From positions 1-64,000 of the forward strand of contig NZ_WOEZ01000284.1 in assembly GCF_013177735.1 (NCBI RefSeq): a stretch of DNA of 64,000 nt, read 5' to 3'. Position numbers and translations under genes: made by a program. The notes below the pieces were generated by a model, which worked only from the letters and a program-made list of their open reading frames with translations, made no database searches and was not told the origin of the DNA. How positions within the stretch are numbered: position 1 is the stretch's first letter; every line of letters begins with the position of its first letter. Positions 1 through 8,477 of this stretch are shown here, piece by piece. Origin of the DNA: Paraburkholderia elongata (lineage in GTDB: Bacteria; Pseudomonadota; Gammaproteobacteria; Burkholderiales; Burkholderiaceae).

Positions 1-81
1 GACGTTCCCCTCACGGAGTTGCAGCGTCAGCTGCTCAGCCTACTCGGCGTCCCGGAAGATGCCTTTCGCCCGCCAGACTAG
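1..81 (+). CDS. C-terminal end of an unidentified protein, cut by the window edge
   Basis: A frame open from base 1 encodes 26 residues and stops with TAG at 79-81. The tail has the pattern Leu-Thr-x-x-Gln followed by LLGVPEDAF. I infer a resemblance to the short C-terminal tail of Mu-like phage proteases and scaffold proteins (Leu-x-x-x-Gln...Gly-Val-x-x-x-x-Phe), but 26 residues cannot settle a family. It ends about 25 bases before recognisable OmpW sequence begins in another frame, so it may mark the edge of a mobile or prophage remnant. Confidence 0.3.
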   Translation, partial: DVPLTELQRQLLSLLGVPEDAFRPPD

Positions 82-113
82 CGACGAAATTCGCGCCAAA
101 TTGTGTCCTCGAC

Positions 114-530
114 GTGCGGAATGTAAGTCTTGCCACCACCCGATCCTGGCCACCCATTCTCTTCGTCAAATACTACTTTGGCGCACCGCAGGCGCGGCTG
201 CGGCCCTTTGTCGGCGTCGGTGTCAATTACACGTGGTATTCGAATACTCAACTCAATTCGACTTTCGCCTCAGCATTGCGGCAAGTCGCGGGACCGGGCG
301 GCCAGGCAAAGGCTTCGCTGAGCCCGTCATGGAATCCGGCGTTCAATGTGGGGGCGTCCTATAACATCAGCAAGAACTGGTATGCAACCGCATCCGTGAC
401 CTATCTGTCCTTGAAGACGAATGCGACAGTCTCGGCCGTTGCCGCCAATGGCCACGCCGTGCTGACCAACAAGACGCGCATCACGGCTAATCCGGTAATC
501 ACCTTTGTCGGGATTGGATACCGGTTTTAG
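114..530 (+). pseudogene. OmpW-family outer membrane protein, 5'-truncated
   Basis: The 138 residues match the C-terminal two thirds of OmpW-type eight-stranded porins. There is a WPP-x4-VKYYFG strand near residues 14-26, the RPFVGVGVNYTW strand near residues 31-42, alternating beta-strands, and a C-terminal GYRF ending in Phe as expected for BAM-dependent insertion. Family members are usually 200-230 residues with a signal peptide. Here the signal peptide and first strands are absent, and the same frame upstream of about base 90 does not look like OmpW. The GTG at 114 lies inside a conserved strand and has no good ribosome site, so it is not a real start. Most likely a gene decapitated by recombination and not functional. 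Confidence 0.75.
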
Positions 531-614
531 CGGATGAGGGAAATGTATAGCCTCACGCGTTCGCGCGTTCTGGCCTTAAGCATGAATATCGCAAGCACCG
601 TCGCGAGCTCCACA

Positions 615-650
615 TGACAAAACTGCCCGGATACGGTCCGGGCAGTCCTC
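615..650 (-). terminator. Rho-independent terminator of the YWTD propeller gene
   Basis: A 9-bp GC-rich inverted repeat (CTGCCCGGA at 623-631 and its complement ending at 645) has a short loop. Read on the minus strand it is followed by TTTTGT. It lies 17 bases past the stop at 662. It may also act on the plus strand for the OmpW remnant, but no T-run follows on that side. Confidence 0.7.
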
Positions 651-661
651 AGGGATCCAAC

Positions 662-1594
662 TCAGATGTCGGCGTAGTCGATACCGGTCAGCACACCCAG
701 ATGAGCAACGGTGGAGAAATGCGATTCCTGCTTCGTATCGATGTCCAGCTCGCGCACGTTGCCGCCCAGATCGGTCACAAATGCGCGGCGCCCCCGTGAG
801 TCCAGAGACACGCCAATCCCCTCTTTCAGCTCGCGGGCGAGCACCTGGCGATCAACCAGTCCGGACGCGGTGATTCTTGCGCGATTCAGTGTATTTCCGT
901 CATGCGTATCGTCGCCACGATCCGTCCAGTACAGCATGGTGTCGCGTTGATCGATATCGAGATCGATCGGCTCGGGCAGATCGGCCAGCAAACATTCGAC
1001 GTCCGGGCGCCGATCGGGTGTCGCACCAGGCGGCAGCTCAATGCCCGCCCTGAAGATGCGGCCCTCTCCGGCATCCGGTGGTCCCTTTTGCGTCCAGTAG
1101 ACATGCCCGTTTGCCTTATCCAATACGATGCCTACGCAATGGCGGGTCGCGTCGCCCGTATCCTCGGGGAAATTCCCGGTGCGGACGAGTTCCGTCACCT
1201 CCGTGCCGTCCAGCCGCGCGCGCATGACTCGCATGCCTTCGCGATCGCACCAATACAGGTGACCGCCCTCCGTGTCCAGCACGAGTTCCTTGGGCGTTCC
1301 GGCCATACCGGAAGGCACCAGCACGCGATGCTCGCTTCCGTCGAGCTTCGCGCTTTCGATCGTGCCGTCGTTCGGGGGAACTGCGCCGGAAGCCGGATCG
1401 CCGTCGACCAGATGGATGCCGGTTCCCATGTTGGTCCAGTAGACCACCTGGTTTTCAGCATCGACCTTGATGCCGTCGGGCGTGCGCGTAAGGTTCGCGA
1501 TAACGACCTCGTGCGAACCGTCCGGTGATAGAGCGATGATCGCCGGTGGACGTGCCTGCAGGACATACAGCGTACCGCCATTCTTCGTAGTCAC
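662..1594 (-). CDS. YWTD-repeat beta-propeller protein
   Basis: This is a 310-residue protein with at least four YWTD-like repeats: VYWT at 51-54, YWCD at 114-117, YWTQ at 166-169 and YWTD at 222-225. They are spaced about 50-60 residues apart as in a six-bladed LDL-receptor-type propeller. No signal peptide is visible, so it is probably cytoplasmic. Bacterial relatives are often labelled hydroxyacyl-CoA dehydrogenase or SMP-30-like, but I see no Rossmann motif or catalytic signature, so the function is unknown. The start is a GTG at 1592-1594, preceded at good distance by GGAGGG, which supports it. The gene is monocistronic with its own terminator and is divergent from alr across about 350 bases. 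Confidence 0.75.
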   Translation of the reverse strand: MTTKNGGTLYVLQARPPAIIALSPDGSHEVVIANLTRTPDGIKVDAENQVVYWTNMGTGIHLVDGDPASGAVPPNDGTIESAKLDGSEHRVLVPSGMAGTPKELVLDTEGGHLYWCDREGMRVMRARLDGTEVTELVRTGNFPEDTGDATRHCVGIVLDKANGHVYWTQKGPPDAGEGRIFRAGIELPPGATPDRRPDVECLLADLPEPIDLDIDQRDTMLYWTDRGDDTHDGNTLNRARITASGLVDRQVLARELKEGIGVSLDSRGRRAFVTDLGGNVRELDIDTKQESHFSTVAHLGVLTGIDYADI

Positions 1595-1947
1595 AGTAAG
1601 TACCCTCCATCAGGTTTCTATAACCGTCGTCGTACTGGCGGAGTCGATCCGTCGACCCGCCGCTGCTGAACCGATCCCGACAGACTACTTTAGGTTGTGC
1701 GAGAACTTCGTGAACGTTTGTCACTTCGAGCGAAGTGGATAGTCGCATGGTCGTCGCCCCAAAGCTGGCCCCTTTCGCTTTGGAGGATTTCAAGCAGCCG
1801 GCAAATAAACCCAAAAATCAAAACAATACAGTAACAAAAACTGGCTTGAGCTAGATACGATAGTGGAAAAAGCTGCCTTTCGGCCATAACACGGGTCCTT
1901 AGCAACGGGCCTCCATTCCCTTTCCAAACAAGCCCTCAACACCTCCT
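1595..1947. promoter_or_regulatory. Divergent intergenic region between the propeller gene and alr
   Basis: These 353 bases contain no convincing gene. The ribosome site of the minus-strand propeller gene (GGAGGG on the minus strand, around 1603-1609) lies at the left end. A locally AT-rich stretch at about 1801-1850 is the most likely promoter area for alr. I could not fix -35/-10 boxes with confidence. Confidence 0.3.
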
Positions 1948-3015
1948 ATGCCACGCCCGATCGTTGCACAGATTCATCCCGAAGCAGTCAGCCACAATCT
2001 CTCCCTCGTCAAGCAGCGGGCGCCTCGATCACGGGTTTGGGCCGTAGTCAAAGCCAACGCCTACGGACACGGAATCGATCGCGTTTTCCCGGCACTCGTG
2101 AAGGCCGACGGTATCGCGCTGCTCGATCTCGACGAAGCGGTCCGCGTGCGTGAGTTGGGTTGGACCAAACCGATTCTGCTTCTGGAAGGTGTTTTCAGGC
2201 CAGGCGACGTGCAAATCGCTCAGCGGTTCGATCTCTCCATGGCCGTGCATTGCGGCGAGCAACTCGACCTGTTGCGCCTGTCGTCGTCAAGCGAACGCGT
2301 CAACGTGCATCTGAAGATGAACTCCGGCATGAATCGCCTTGGATTCCGGCCCGACGCGTACCGAGCCGCGTGGGAGCAGGCTAGATCGATTCCGGGCATT
2401 GCGGACATCACATTGATGAGCCATTTCGCGAATGCCGACGATGGCGACGTGGCATGGCAGATGGATCGCTTCGATGCGGTGACGCACGGCATACCGGGCC
2501 AACGAAGTCTCGCGAATTCAGCAGCCGTTCTGTGGCATCCCGCGGCGCATCGCGACTGGGTGCGACCGGGTGTCGTGCTCTACGGCGGCTCGCCTACCGG
2601 TCAGTCGCGCCACATTGACGACGTGGGCTTGCGTGCATCGATGACGCTCAAGAGCGAAGTGATCGGTGTGCAGTCATTGTCGGCGCAGGAAACAGTCGGT
2701 TATGGCCGTGCTTTCGCCGCGAATCGCGACATGCGCATTGGCGTGGTCGCATGTGGGTATGCGGACGGCTATCCCCGGCACGCGTCGACGGGTACGCCAA
2801 TCGCTATCGACGGCGTCATGACGCAAGTAGTAGGCCGTGTTTCGATGGACATGCTCACCGTCGACCTGTCGCCGTGCCCGCATGCGCAGATCGGTTCAAC
2901 AGTCGAGCTATGGGGCGACCAAGTCAAGATCGATGACGTCGCTCACGCTTCGGGGACGATCGGGTACGAACTGATGTGCGCCTTAGCAAAACGGGTGCCA
3001 GTAGAAGTCGTCTGA
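1948..3015 (+). CDS. alr: Alanine racemase
   Basis: This PLP enzyme interconverts L- and D-alanine for peptidoglycan. At 355 residues it has the normal length for the beta-proteobacterial Alr/DadX type. The PLP lysine is K35 in the VVKANAYGHG box. The second catalytic residue, the C-terminal tyrosine, is Y252 in VGYGRAF, followed by the GYADGYPR segment of the C-terminal beta-domain. No dadA is adjacent (a DadA-like flavoprotein lies 40 kb away), so I cannot tell a catabolic from a biosynthetic role by context. The ATG at 1948 gives the usual N-terminus without a leader. Confidence 0.95.
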   Translation: MPRPIVAQIHPEAVSHNLSLVKQRAPRSRVWAVVKANAYGHGIDRVFPALVKADGIALLDLDEAVRVRELGWTKPILLLEGVFRPGDVQIAQRFDLSMAVHCGEQLDLLRLSSSSERVNVHLKMNSGMNRLGFRPDAYRAAWEQARSIPGIADITLMSHFANADDGDVAWQMDRFDAVTHGIPGQRSLANSAAVLWHPAAHRDWVRPGVVLYGGSPTGQSRHIDDVGLRASMTLKSEVIGVQSLSAQETVGYGRAFAANRDMRIGVVACGYADGYPRHASTGTPIAIDGVMTQVVGRVSMDMLTVDLSPCPHAQIGSTVELWGDQVKIDDVAHASGTIGYELMCALAKRVPVEVV

Positions 3016-3024
3016 CATTTTGTG

Positions 3025-3054
3025 TTTACGTAATAATCGCGAGGCGCGTACTAT
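3025..3054 (+). promoter_or_regulatory. Candidate sigma-70 promoter of the GGDEF-EAL gene
   Basis: TTTACG at 3025-3030 and TACTAT at 3049-3054 are separated by 18 bases and placed about 32 bases before the ATG at 3087. The match to consensus is moderate. Confidence 0.3.
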
Positions 3055-3086
3055 TCGATCCACTAACCATTAAAAATGCGTAGGTC

Positions 3087-5018
3087 ATGGCTTTCAGCGA
3101 ACCAAGGTCTCCATTTTTCAAGTGGGTGGTGTCCTCCGCTCAAAACCTGAGCGCTGACAACCGGCAAATATTGCTTGCCAACCTGTTCACTCGAACCGCA
3201 TCGATTGTATTTGCGTCGATCTGCGAAATCAGTGTCTGCGCGACCGCCTACTATCTGTATCCAAGGGCTCTTTACGCTTGGTGGGGCAGCGCGGTGGTCG
3301 CGCTGCTGATTACGCGTCTCACGTTGATCTGGGTGTGCTGCCGGCGCAGCGCCCGCAATCTGCCAACCCCCACCTCGGCCTTTCTCTTTGCGAGCCTTCT
3401 CTGGGCCGCCTTATTCGGCTTTGGCACCTTTTTGTGCAATACCAGCGGAAATCAGACGCTTTTTCTGCTTGGCAACGTTTGCGCGGTGGGCGTGATCGGC
3501 GGATTAGCGGGACGCAACGCAGGCATCCCTCGGCTGGTGCTTCTCCAGATTTTGTTCATTCTTGGGCTATTGGGTTGGGGGGCGGCGCTTTCTCCCGGCT
3601 CCGGCAAGCTCGTGCTGCTGTTTCAGGCACCGTTTTGCGCGGCGGGTTTCTTTACCGTGGCATTGCGCAGCAATCGCGACACCGTTGCGTTACTGTTGGC
3701 GCGCGAAAACAGTCATCGGCTCGCTCATCAGGACAGTCTCACTGGACTGCCCAACCGTGCTCGCATTACCGAACTTCTGCTGGAGCGCACCGCGGCAGGC
3801 TCGTTAAGGCAGGATCATCGTTTCGCGGTGCTACTGATCGACCTCGATGGCTTCAAGGCGATCAATGACAGCCTGGGCCATGCCGCCGGCGATCAGATCC
3901 TTCAGGAGGCCGCGATTCGATTGCGCCAAGTGCTGCCGGACGGCGACCTGGTCGGACGCCTGGCCGGTGACGAGTTCGTCGCCATTACCGACGGCACGGC
4001 GTTGATCCGCGACGTCAATTTGCTGGCAGGCTGCATCGTCAAAACGCTGGCGCGTCCTTTCGTACTCAGCGAGGCGTTGGTGCATATCGGCGCGAGCGTG
4101 GGCGTCTCGCTCTATCCGGAGCACGCAAAGACCGGGCCGCAATTGCTGATCTGCGCGGACCGCGCGTTGTACGCAGTCAAACGCAGTGGCAAAAGCGCCT
4201 TTGCTATCTTCGATGCCGTCAGGCACGCATCCGACGAAAGTTTGAGCCTCCTTCGAAGCGATCTGGAAGGCGCGATGCAGTCTTACAGTGATTTGCGCAT
4301 GGAGTACCAGGCGATTGTCGATCTCGGCGACGACACGATTTCCGGCCGCGAGGCACTGCTTCGCTGGACGCATCCGACTCGCGGCGAGCTTTCTCCCTCC
4401 GCATTCATTCCCACCGCCGAACGTACGGGCCTCATCCTCGCACTCGGCGAATGGGCCTTGCTGCAAGCATGCACGGAAGCTGCCACCTGGCGTGATGCAG
4501 TGAGCGTCGCCGTGAATGTTTCGCCGGTGCAATTGCGCGAGGAATCGTTCGCGTCGGCGGTCGCGGCGATTCTTCGCAAGACGGGGTTGCCGCCGGCGCG
4601 TCTGAATATCGAAGTCACGGAAACGGTGTTGTTGAGCGACGATGTCGTCACCCGGCACAACGTCGAGAAGCTTCGCGCGTTGGGAATCGGCCTTGCACTC
4701 GACGACTTCGGCACGGGGTTTTCAACCATGTCGACGCTCGTTCGCTTCTCGTTCGACAAGCTCAAGATCGACAGTTCGTTCGTGAGGGAGTCCGTGCATC
4801 GGCGCGAATCCGCGGCCGTGGTTCGCGGGATTGTGGCTTTGGCACGGGAAATTGGCATACCGACCACGGCGGAAGGCATCGAGACGCAGGAACAACTGAA
4901 TTTTGTGCGCGTCTGCGGATGCACGCATGCTCAGGGTTTTCTTCTGGGCAAGCCGGTCCGGGGTGAGGAGATCCCGCACCTCGAGCACTTGCTCATGTCC
5001 GCTAACGCGCGTTCGTGA
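3087..5018 (+). CDS. Membrane-anchored GGDEF-EAL protein (c-di-GMP turnover)
   Basis: The 643 residues form three parts. Residues about 25-200 contain roughly six hydrophobic helices, a MASE-like membrane sensor. The GGDEF domain (about 215-380) carries AGDEF at 293-297, a tolerated variant of the diguanylate cyclase signature. The EAL domain (about 390-640) starts with EALLRW at 422-427 and keeps the DDFGTG, KLKID and AEGIE elements needed for metal-dependent c-di-GMP hydrolysis. Both active sites look usable, so it could make or break c-di-GMP; many such tandem proteins act mainly as phosphodiesterases. It stands alone downstream of alr with a short upstream region, followed after 18 bases by a small hypothetical gene. 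Confidence 0.9.
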   Translation: MAFSEPRSPFFKWVVSSAQNLSADNRQILLANLFTRTASIVFASICEISVCATAYYLYPRALYAWWGSAVVALLITRLTLIWVCCRRSARNLPTPTSAFLFASLLWAALFGFGTFLCNTSGNQTLFLLGNVCAVGVIGGLAGRNAGIPRLVLLQILFILGLLGWGAALSPGSGKLVLLFQAPFCAAGFFTVALRSNRDTVALLLARENSHRLAHQDSLTGLPNRARITELLLERTAAGSLRQDHRFAVLLIDLDGFKAINDSLGHAAGDQILQEAAIRLRQVLPDGDLVGRLAGDEFVAITDGTALIRDVNLLAGCIVKTLARPFVLSEALVHIGASVGVSLYPEHAKTGPQLLICADRALYAVKRSGKSAFAIFDAVRHASDESLSLLRSDLEGAMQSYSDLRMEYQAIVDLGDDTISGREALLRWTHPTRGELSPSAFIPTAERTGLILALGEWALLQACTEAATWRDAVSVAVNVSPVQLREESFASAVAAILRKTGLPPARLNIEVTETVLLSDDVVTRHNVEKLRALGIGLALDDFGTGFSTMSTLVRFSFDKLKIDSSFVRESVHRRESAAVVRGIVALAREIGIPTTAEGIETQEQLNFVRVCGCTHAQGFLLGKPVRGEEIPHLEHLLMSANARS

Positions 5019-5036
5019 TTCGATACCGAGGTAGAC

Positions 5037-5456
5037 ATGGAACCCACATGGCAATTCCAGCTAAGGATCGCCGTCTCACCCGAACTTGCAAGCGATCTGC
5101 GTGCAAACCCGGAAGGTGCTTCGCATGCCGCGCTTCGTGATGTGCTACGCCGGCACAACGCGACCTTGAAGTGTCAGTTCGACGCTTTCGCCGACTACGT
5201 GAGCGAAGCGGAAAAGCAGGGCCCGGAAAACTATCCGCTTTATCAATGGACCCGGCAGACGATCGAGAACCCGGAGAAGAAAGCGAAGTACTTGCGCTCG
5301 TTCACTGTCTATGTGAATGGCGACGAGATATACGGCAAGGAAATCGCCGACGTGATGGAAGCCGAACTACAGACGCTGGTGAGTGACGACGGCATTGAAA
5401 GCGTCGCCAGGTTCGATACCAATCCGGCGAATAACCCGCAGCCGCCCAAGCGCTAG
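5037..5456 (+). CDS. Hypothetical protein, 139 residues
   Basis: A soluble, acidic-basic mixed protein without signal peptide or membrane helix. I do not recognise a family. The N-terminal half is predicted helical and includes Leu/Ala/Arg-rich segments; the C-terminus ends in an Asn/Pro-rich tail (NPANNPQPPKR). It starts 18 bases after the GGDEF-EAL stop with a GAGGT-like ribosome site and is probably co-transcribed with it, but nothing ties it to c-di-GMP signalling beyond position. Confidence 0.7.
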   Translation: MEPTWQFQLRIAVSPELASDLRANPEGASHAALRDVLRRHNATLKCQFDAFADYVSEAEKQGPENYPLYQWTRQTIENPEKKAKYLRSFTVYVNGDEIYGKEIADVMEAELQTLVSDDGIESVARFDTNPANNPQPPKR

Positions 5457-5499
5457 CGGTGACACGTAGTCCACCTGCTTTCAATTACGACACTCGCGC

Positions 5500-5514
5500 G
5501 TAACAAACTGTAAT
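5500..5514 (+). promoter_or_regulatory. Possible OmpR-type response-regulator half-sites
   Basis: GTAAC at 5500-5504 and GTAAT at 5510-5514 form a direct repeat with 10-base period, the spacing expected for tandem winged-helix response-regulator subunits. The site lies about 85 bases upstream of the lipoprotein-phospholipase pair. Suggestive only. Confidence 0.2.
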
Positions 5515-5597
5515 TATCTTCTTGGCACCGCTTGCGCGTGAGCGTGGCGGTTGTCGACGCGCGATCGCGTCCGTCATTCATTACCACGGAGATACTC

Positions 5598-5792
5598 ATG
5601 CCGACTTCGGCATTCCGGCTTCTTGCGCTCATCGGCGTTGTTGCGGCGACAGCGCTGCTCGGCGCGTGCGGCGACGGCCTATCGTCCGCCTCGCCGACGC
5701 CCGCTACGTCGGCCAAGGCGGCATGCGGCAACGCCACCGTCGCCAATGCGCGCATGAGTTGCCCGCCGGGTTTCGTCCCGCCCGCTTCCTGA
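5598..5792 (+). CDS. Small secreted lipoprotein upstream of phospholipase C
   Basis: The 64-residue product starts at the ATG at 5598, behind ACGGAGAT. An in-frame GTG further up (5532) has no ribosome site. The N-terminus is a typical lipoprotein signal: short basic start, hydrophobic stretch, and lipobox LLGAC with the acylated cysteine near residue 24. The mature part is short, Ser/Thr/Ala/Pro-rich, with two more cysteines (KAACGN and MSCPPG) and a Pro-rich end. It lies 27 bases before the phospholipase gene, so the two are probably co-transcribed and it may assist the enzyme in the envelope. The function is unknown. Confidence 0.65.
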   Translation: MPTSAFRLLALIGVVAATALLGACGDGLSSASPTPATSAKAACGNATVANARMSCPPGFVPPAS

Positions 5793-5819
5793 GATCAGAA
5801 TTCAAATTAGGTCCATCGC

Positions 5820-7934
5820 ATGGTCACCAAAACGCGTCGAGATTTTCTGAAGATGTCCGCCGGATTGGCGGGCGCGACAGCCGCCACCACCCTGTTTCCC
5901 GAATCGATTCGCAAGGCGTTGGCAATCGAGCCGAGTTCGGTGACAGGGACGATCCAGGACGTGCAGCACATTGTTGTCTTCATGCAGGAGAACCGCTCGT
6001 TCGATCACTATCTCGGTCACCTGAGCGGCGTGCGCGGTTATAACGACCGTTTCCCCGTGACGTTGCCGAGCGGCCAGCCGGTGTGGTTCCAGCCGCGCCA
6101 GGAGGATCCGACGAAGGTGATCGCGCCGTTCCGCTACGACACGAGCAATCCGAACGTCAACGCGCAATGCATCGGCGGCCTGCCGCACACGCGGGCCACC
6201 ACGCACGGTGCGATCGACAGCGGCCGTGCCGACAAGTGGGCAGTGCAGAAGAGCAATATGACGATGGGCTATCACGTGCGCGAGGACATTCCGTTCCATT
6301 ACGCGCTCGCCGATGCCTTCACCGTGTGCGATAACTACTTCTGTTCGATCCCGGGCAACACGCATCCAAACCGCATGTATCTGATGACCGGGATGGTCGA
6401 CCCGCTCGCCACGGGTGGCGGCCCGCTGCTCGACAATACCGACTTCATCGACAACCAGTTCGACAGCATCAAGCTGAAGCCCTTCAACTGGACCACGTAT
6501 CCCGAGCGGCTCGAGACGGCCGGCATCTCGTGGCAGATCTACCAGCAGGGCACCGGCTTCGACAATTTCAGCGGCAACTACGGCACGAACATGCTGGCCT
6601 CGTTCCAGAACTTCGTGAATGCTCCGGCCGGATCATCGCTGCAAAACCGGGGGATGAGTACGCGCACGCTGACGCAGTTGAAGGCCGACGTGCAGGCCAA
6701 TGCATTGCCGCAAGTGTCGTGGCTGCTGCCGCCCGCCGCGTATTCGGAGCATCCGAAGTTCACACCGCTCTACGGCGCCAATTACATCTCGACGATCCTC
6801 GATGCGCTGACCTCGAATCCCGACGTGTGGAGCAAGACGGTCCTGTTCATCATGTACGACGAGAACGACGGTTTCTTCGATCACGTGGTGCCGCCGCAAG
6901 CCCCCACGTTGCCGGGCTCGGGCATGAGCACCGTGGACATCTCGCTTGAACGCCATAACGTCGTGACCGCGACGCAAGCCGGCACTTATACCGCCGACAA
7001 CCTGCCGTACGGCCTCGGCCCGCGCGTGCCGATGACCGTGGTGTCGCCTTGGTCGAAGGGCGGCTTCGTCTGCTCGCAGGTATTCGATCACACGTCGGTG
7101 CTGCAATTCATCGAAAAGCGTTTCGGCGTAGTCGAAACCAATATCTCGCCTTGGCGCCGTGCGATTTGCGGCGACCTGACTTCGGCGCTCGACTTTTCGA
7201 AGTCTGACTCGACCGTGCCGTCGCTGCCGAGTACGCAAACCTATGTCGCACAGGCCGATATGCAATGCGCGCGTTCCACGGCGCAGGCCGCGCCGGCCAG
7301 CACTGCCCAGCAGTTGGTGGCGGCGCAGGAGGCGGGCACGCGGCCCGCGCGTGCGCTGCCGTATGAACTGCATGTGAACGGGCAGTTGCAGTCGCAAGGA
7401 TATGCGCTGACGTTTGCGAACACCGGCACGCAGGGGGCGCATTTCTGGGTGTACACGGGCGACCCGACTGCGATGCCGCGCCGCTACACCGTCGAGGCCG
7501 GCAAGCAGTTGACCGATACGTGGGCATTCGACGCGAACGGCAATTACATGGTGAACGTCTATGGTCCGAACGGCTATTTCCGACGCTTCGCGGGCTCGTC
7601 CACTGCGGATGCTGCCGCAAAGCCGGATGTGGTGACCTGTTACGACGTGGCCAACGGCAACGTCTATGTCACGCTATCCAACGCAGGGACTACACCGCTC
7701 ACGGTCACCGCGGCCGACGTCGCCTATGGCCAGGCGCCGCTCATGTTGACGGTGCCGGCAGGGAAGAGCGTGGAGGCGCATTGGGACCTGTCATGCAGCA
7801 GTCAGTGGTATGACTTTCAATTGACGGTCGCGGGCAATGCGAGCTGGTTACGGCGCATTGCGGGTCATGTGGAAACGGGTCAAACCAGCATTACCGATCC
7901 GGCTGCAACCGCACCGGTGACGAAGGCGATTTAA
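5820..7934 (+). CDS. Phosphocholine-specific phospholipase C, Tat-exported
   Basis: At 704 residues this has the normal length for the bacterial acid-phosphatase-superfamily phospholipases C that release phosphocholine from phosphatidylcholine or sphingomyelin. A twin-arginine signal (TRRDFLKMSAG, residues about 4-14) directs folded export. The catalytic domain begins with QHIVVFMQENRSFDHYLG, the signature with the conserved Glu-Asn and Asp-His metal ligands. Later elements include PGNTHPNR, MYDENDGFFDHV and SPWSKGG. Two C-terminal beta-rich repeats (about 510-690) match the DUF756 modules found in these enzymes. The upstream lipoprotein gene is 27 bases away. Such enzymes in Burkholderia serve phosphate and choline scavenging and can be virulence-related; that role is family knowledge, not seen here. 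Confidence 0.92.
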   Translation: MVTKTRRDFLKMSAGLAGATAATTLFPESIRKALAIEPSSVTGTIQDVQHIVVFMQENRSFDHYLGHLSGVRGYNDRFPVTLPSGQPVWFQPRQEDPTKVIAPFRYDTSNPNVNAQCIGGLPHTRATTHGAIDSGRADKWAVQKSNMTMGYHVREDIPFHYALADAFTVCDNYFCSIPGNTHPNRMYLMTGMVDPLATGGGPLLDNTDFIDNQFDSIKLKPFNWTTYPERLETAGISWQIYQQGTGFDNFSGNYGTNMLASFQNFVNAPAGSSLQNRGMSTRTLTQLKADVQANALPQVSWLLPPAAYSEHPKFTPLYGANYISTILDALTSNPDVWSKTVLFIMYDENDGFFDHVVPPQAPTLPGSGMSTVDISLERHNVVTATQAGTYTADNLPYGLGPRVPMTVVSPWSKGGFVCSQVFDHTSVLQFIEKRFGVVETNISPWRRAICGDLTSALDFSKSDSTVPSLPSTQTYVAQADMQCARSTAQAAPASTAQQLVAAQEAGTRPARALPYELHVNGQLQSQGYALTFANTGTQGAHFWVYTGDPTAMPRRYTVEAGKQLTDTWAFDANGNYMVNVYGPNGYFRRFAGSSTADAAAKPDVVTCYDVANGNVYVTLSNAGTTPLTVTAADVAYGQAPLMLTVPAGKSVEAHWDLSCSSQWYDFQLTVAGNASWLRRIAGHVETGQTSITDPAATAPVTKAI

Positions 7935-8065
7935 ACGTGCGGATTCGACGTTTCTTTCAATGTCATTTCGGCGTTGGTGCAAACTGGTAAATCAATTTTA
8001 CATTTGGCGACAAGGCGCCGAGTTCGTGAGAGGATGGCAGTTCACTTTTTCTCGCGGAGGGCGAA

Positions 8066-8290
8066 ATGGGACTCTTGGATGAAGTAGGCAAGATTGCTGG
8101 GGCAGTAGCTGCCGTTGAAGCTGCAGAAAAAGTCGATCCGGAAGCAGGCCTGCTAACGAAGGGCGTTGCCGCGATTGCGGGCTTCGAAGGCGCCGGTGCG
8201 TTGGAGTCGCTGGTCGAGAAGAAAGACGGCGAGAAGCAGGTCGAAGCCGACAATGCTCAAGCCACAGACGATACGAATCCGCAGACGTGA
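8066..8290 (+). CDS. Small hypothetical protein, 74 residues
   Basis: A small acidic, alanine-rich helical protein (GKIAGAVAAVEAAEK near the start, Glu/Asp/Gln-rich tail). The start is supported by GCGGAGGG about 8 bases upstream of the ATG, and the gene ends at a very strong terminator 15 bases after the stop. That gives it a complete gene frame despite its size. I do not recognise the family; a glycine/alanine-rich membrane-associated helix is possible. Confidence 0.65.
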   Translation: MGLLDEVGKIAGAVAAVEAAEKVDPEAGLLTKGVAAIAGFEGAGALESLVEKKDGEKQVEADNAQATDDTNPQT

Positions 8291-8304
8291 TTTTTGCGCG
8301 GTGA

Positions 8305-8340
8305 ACGGGCCAGTCCTTCGCAGGACTGGCCCGTTTTTTA
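8305..8340 (+). terminator. Strong rho-independent terminator
   Basis: A perfect 13-bp arm, ACGGGCCAGTCCT at 8305-8317, pairs with AGGACTGGCCCGT. A short loop separates the arms and TTTTTTA follows. It ends the small gene at 8066-8290. Confidence 0.92.
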
Positions 8341-8477
8341 TGGTGCGCCGGGACCGAAGCCTGCCGCAACGCGACCATGGAAACCGGTTGGCGGATGCCG
8401 GATAGCAGCGTGATATTCCTGATCTTTGCCACCCATTGCGTGGTCCTCGTTAGCAAATTGAATTTGAGGACGATTCT

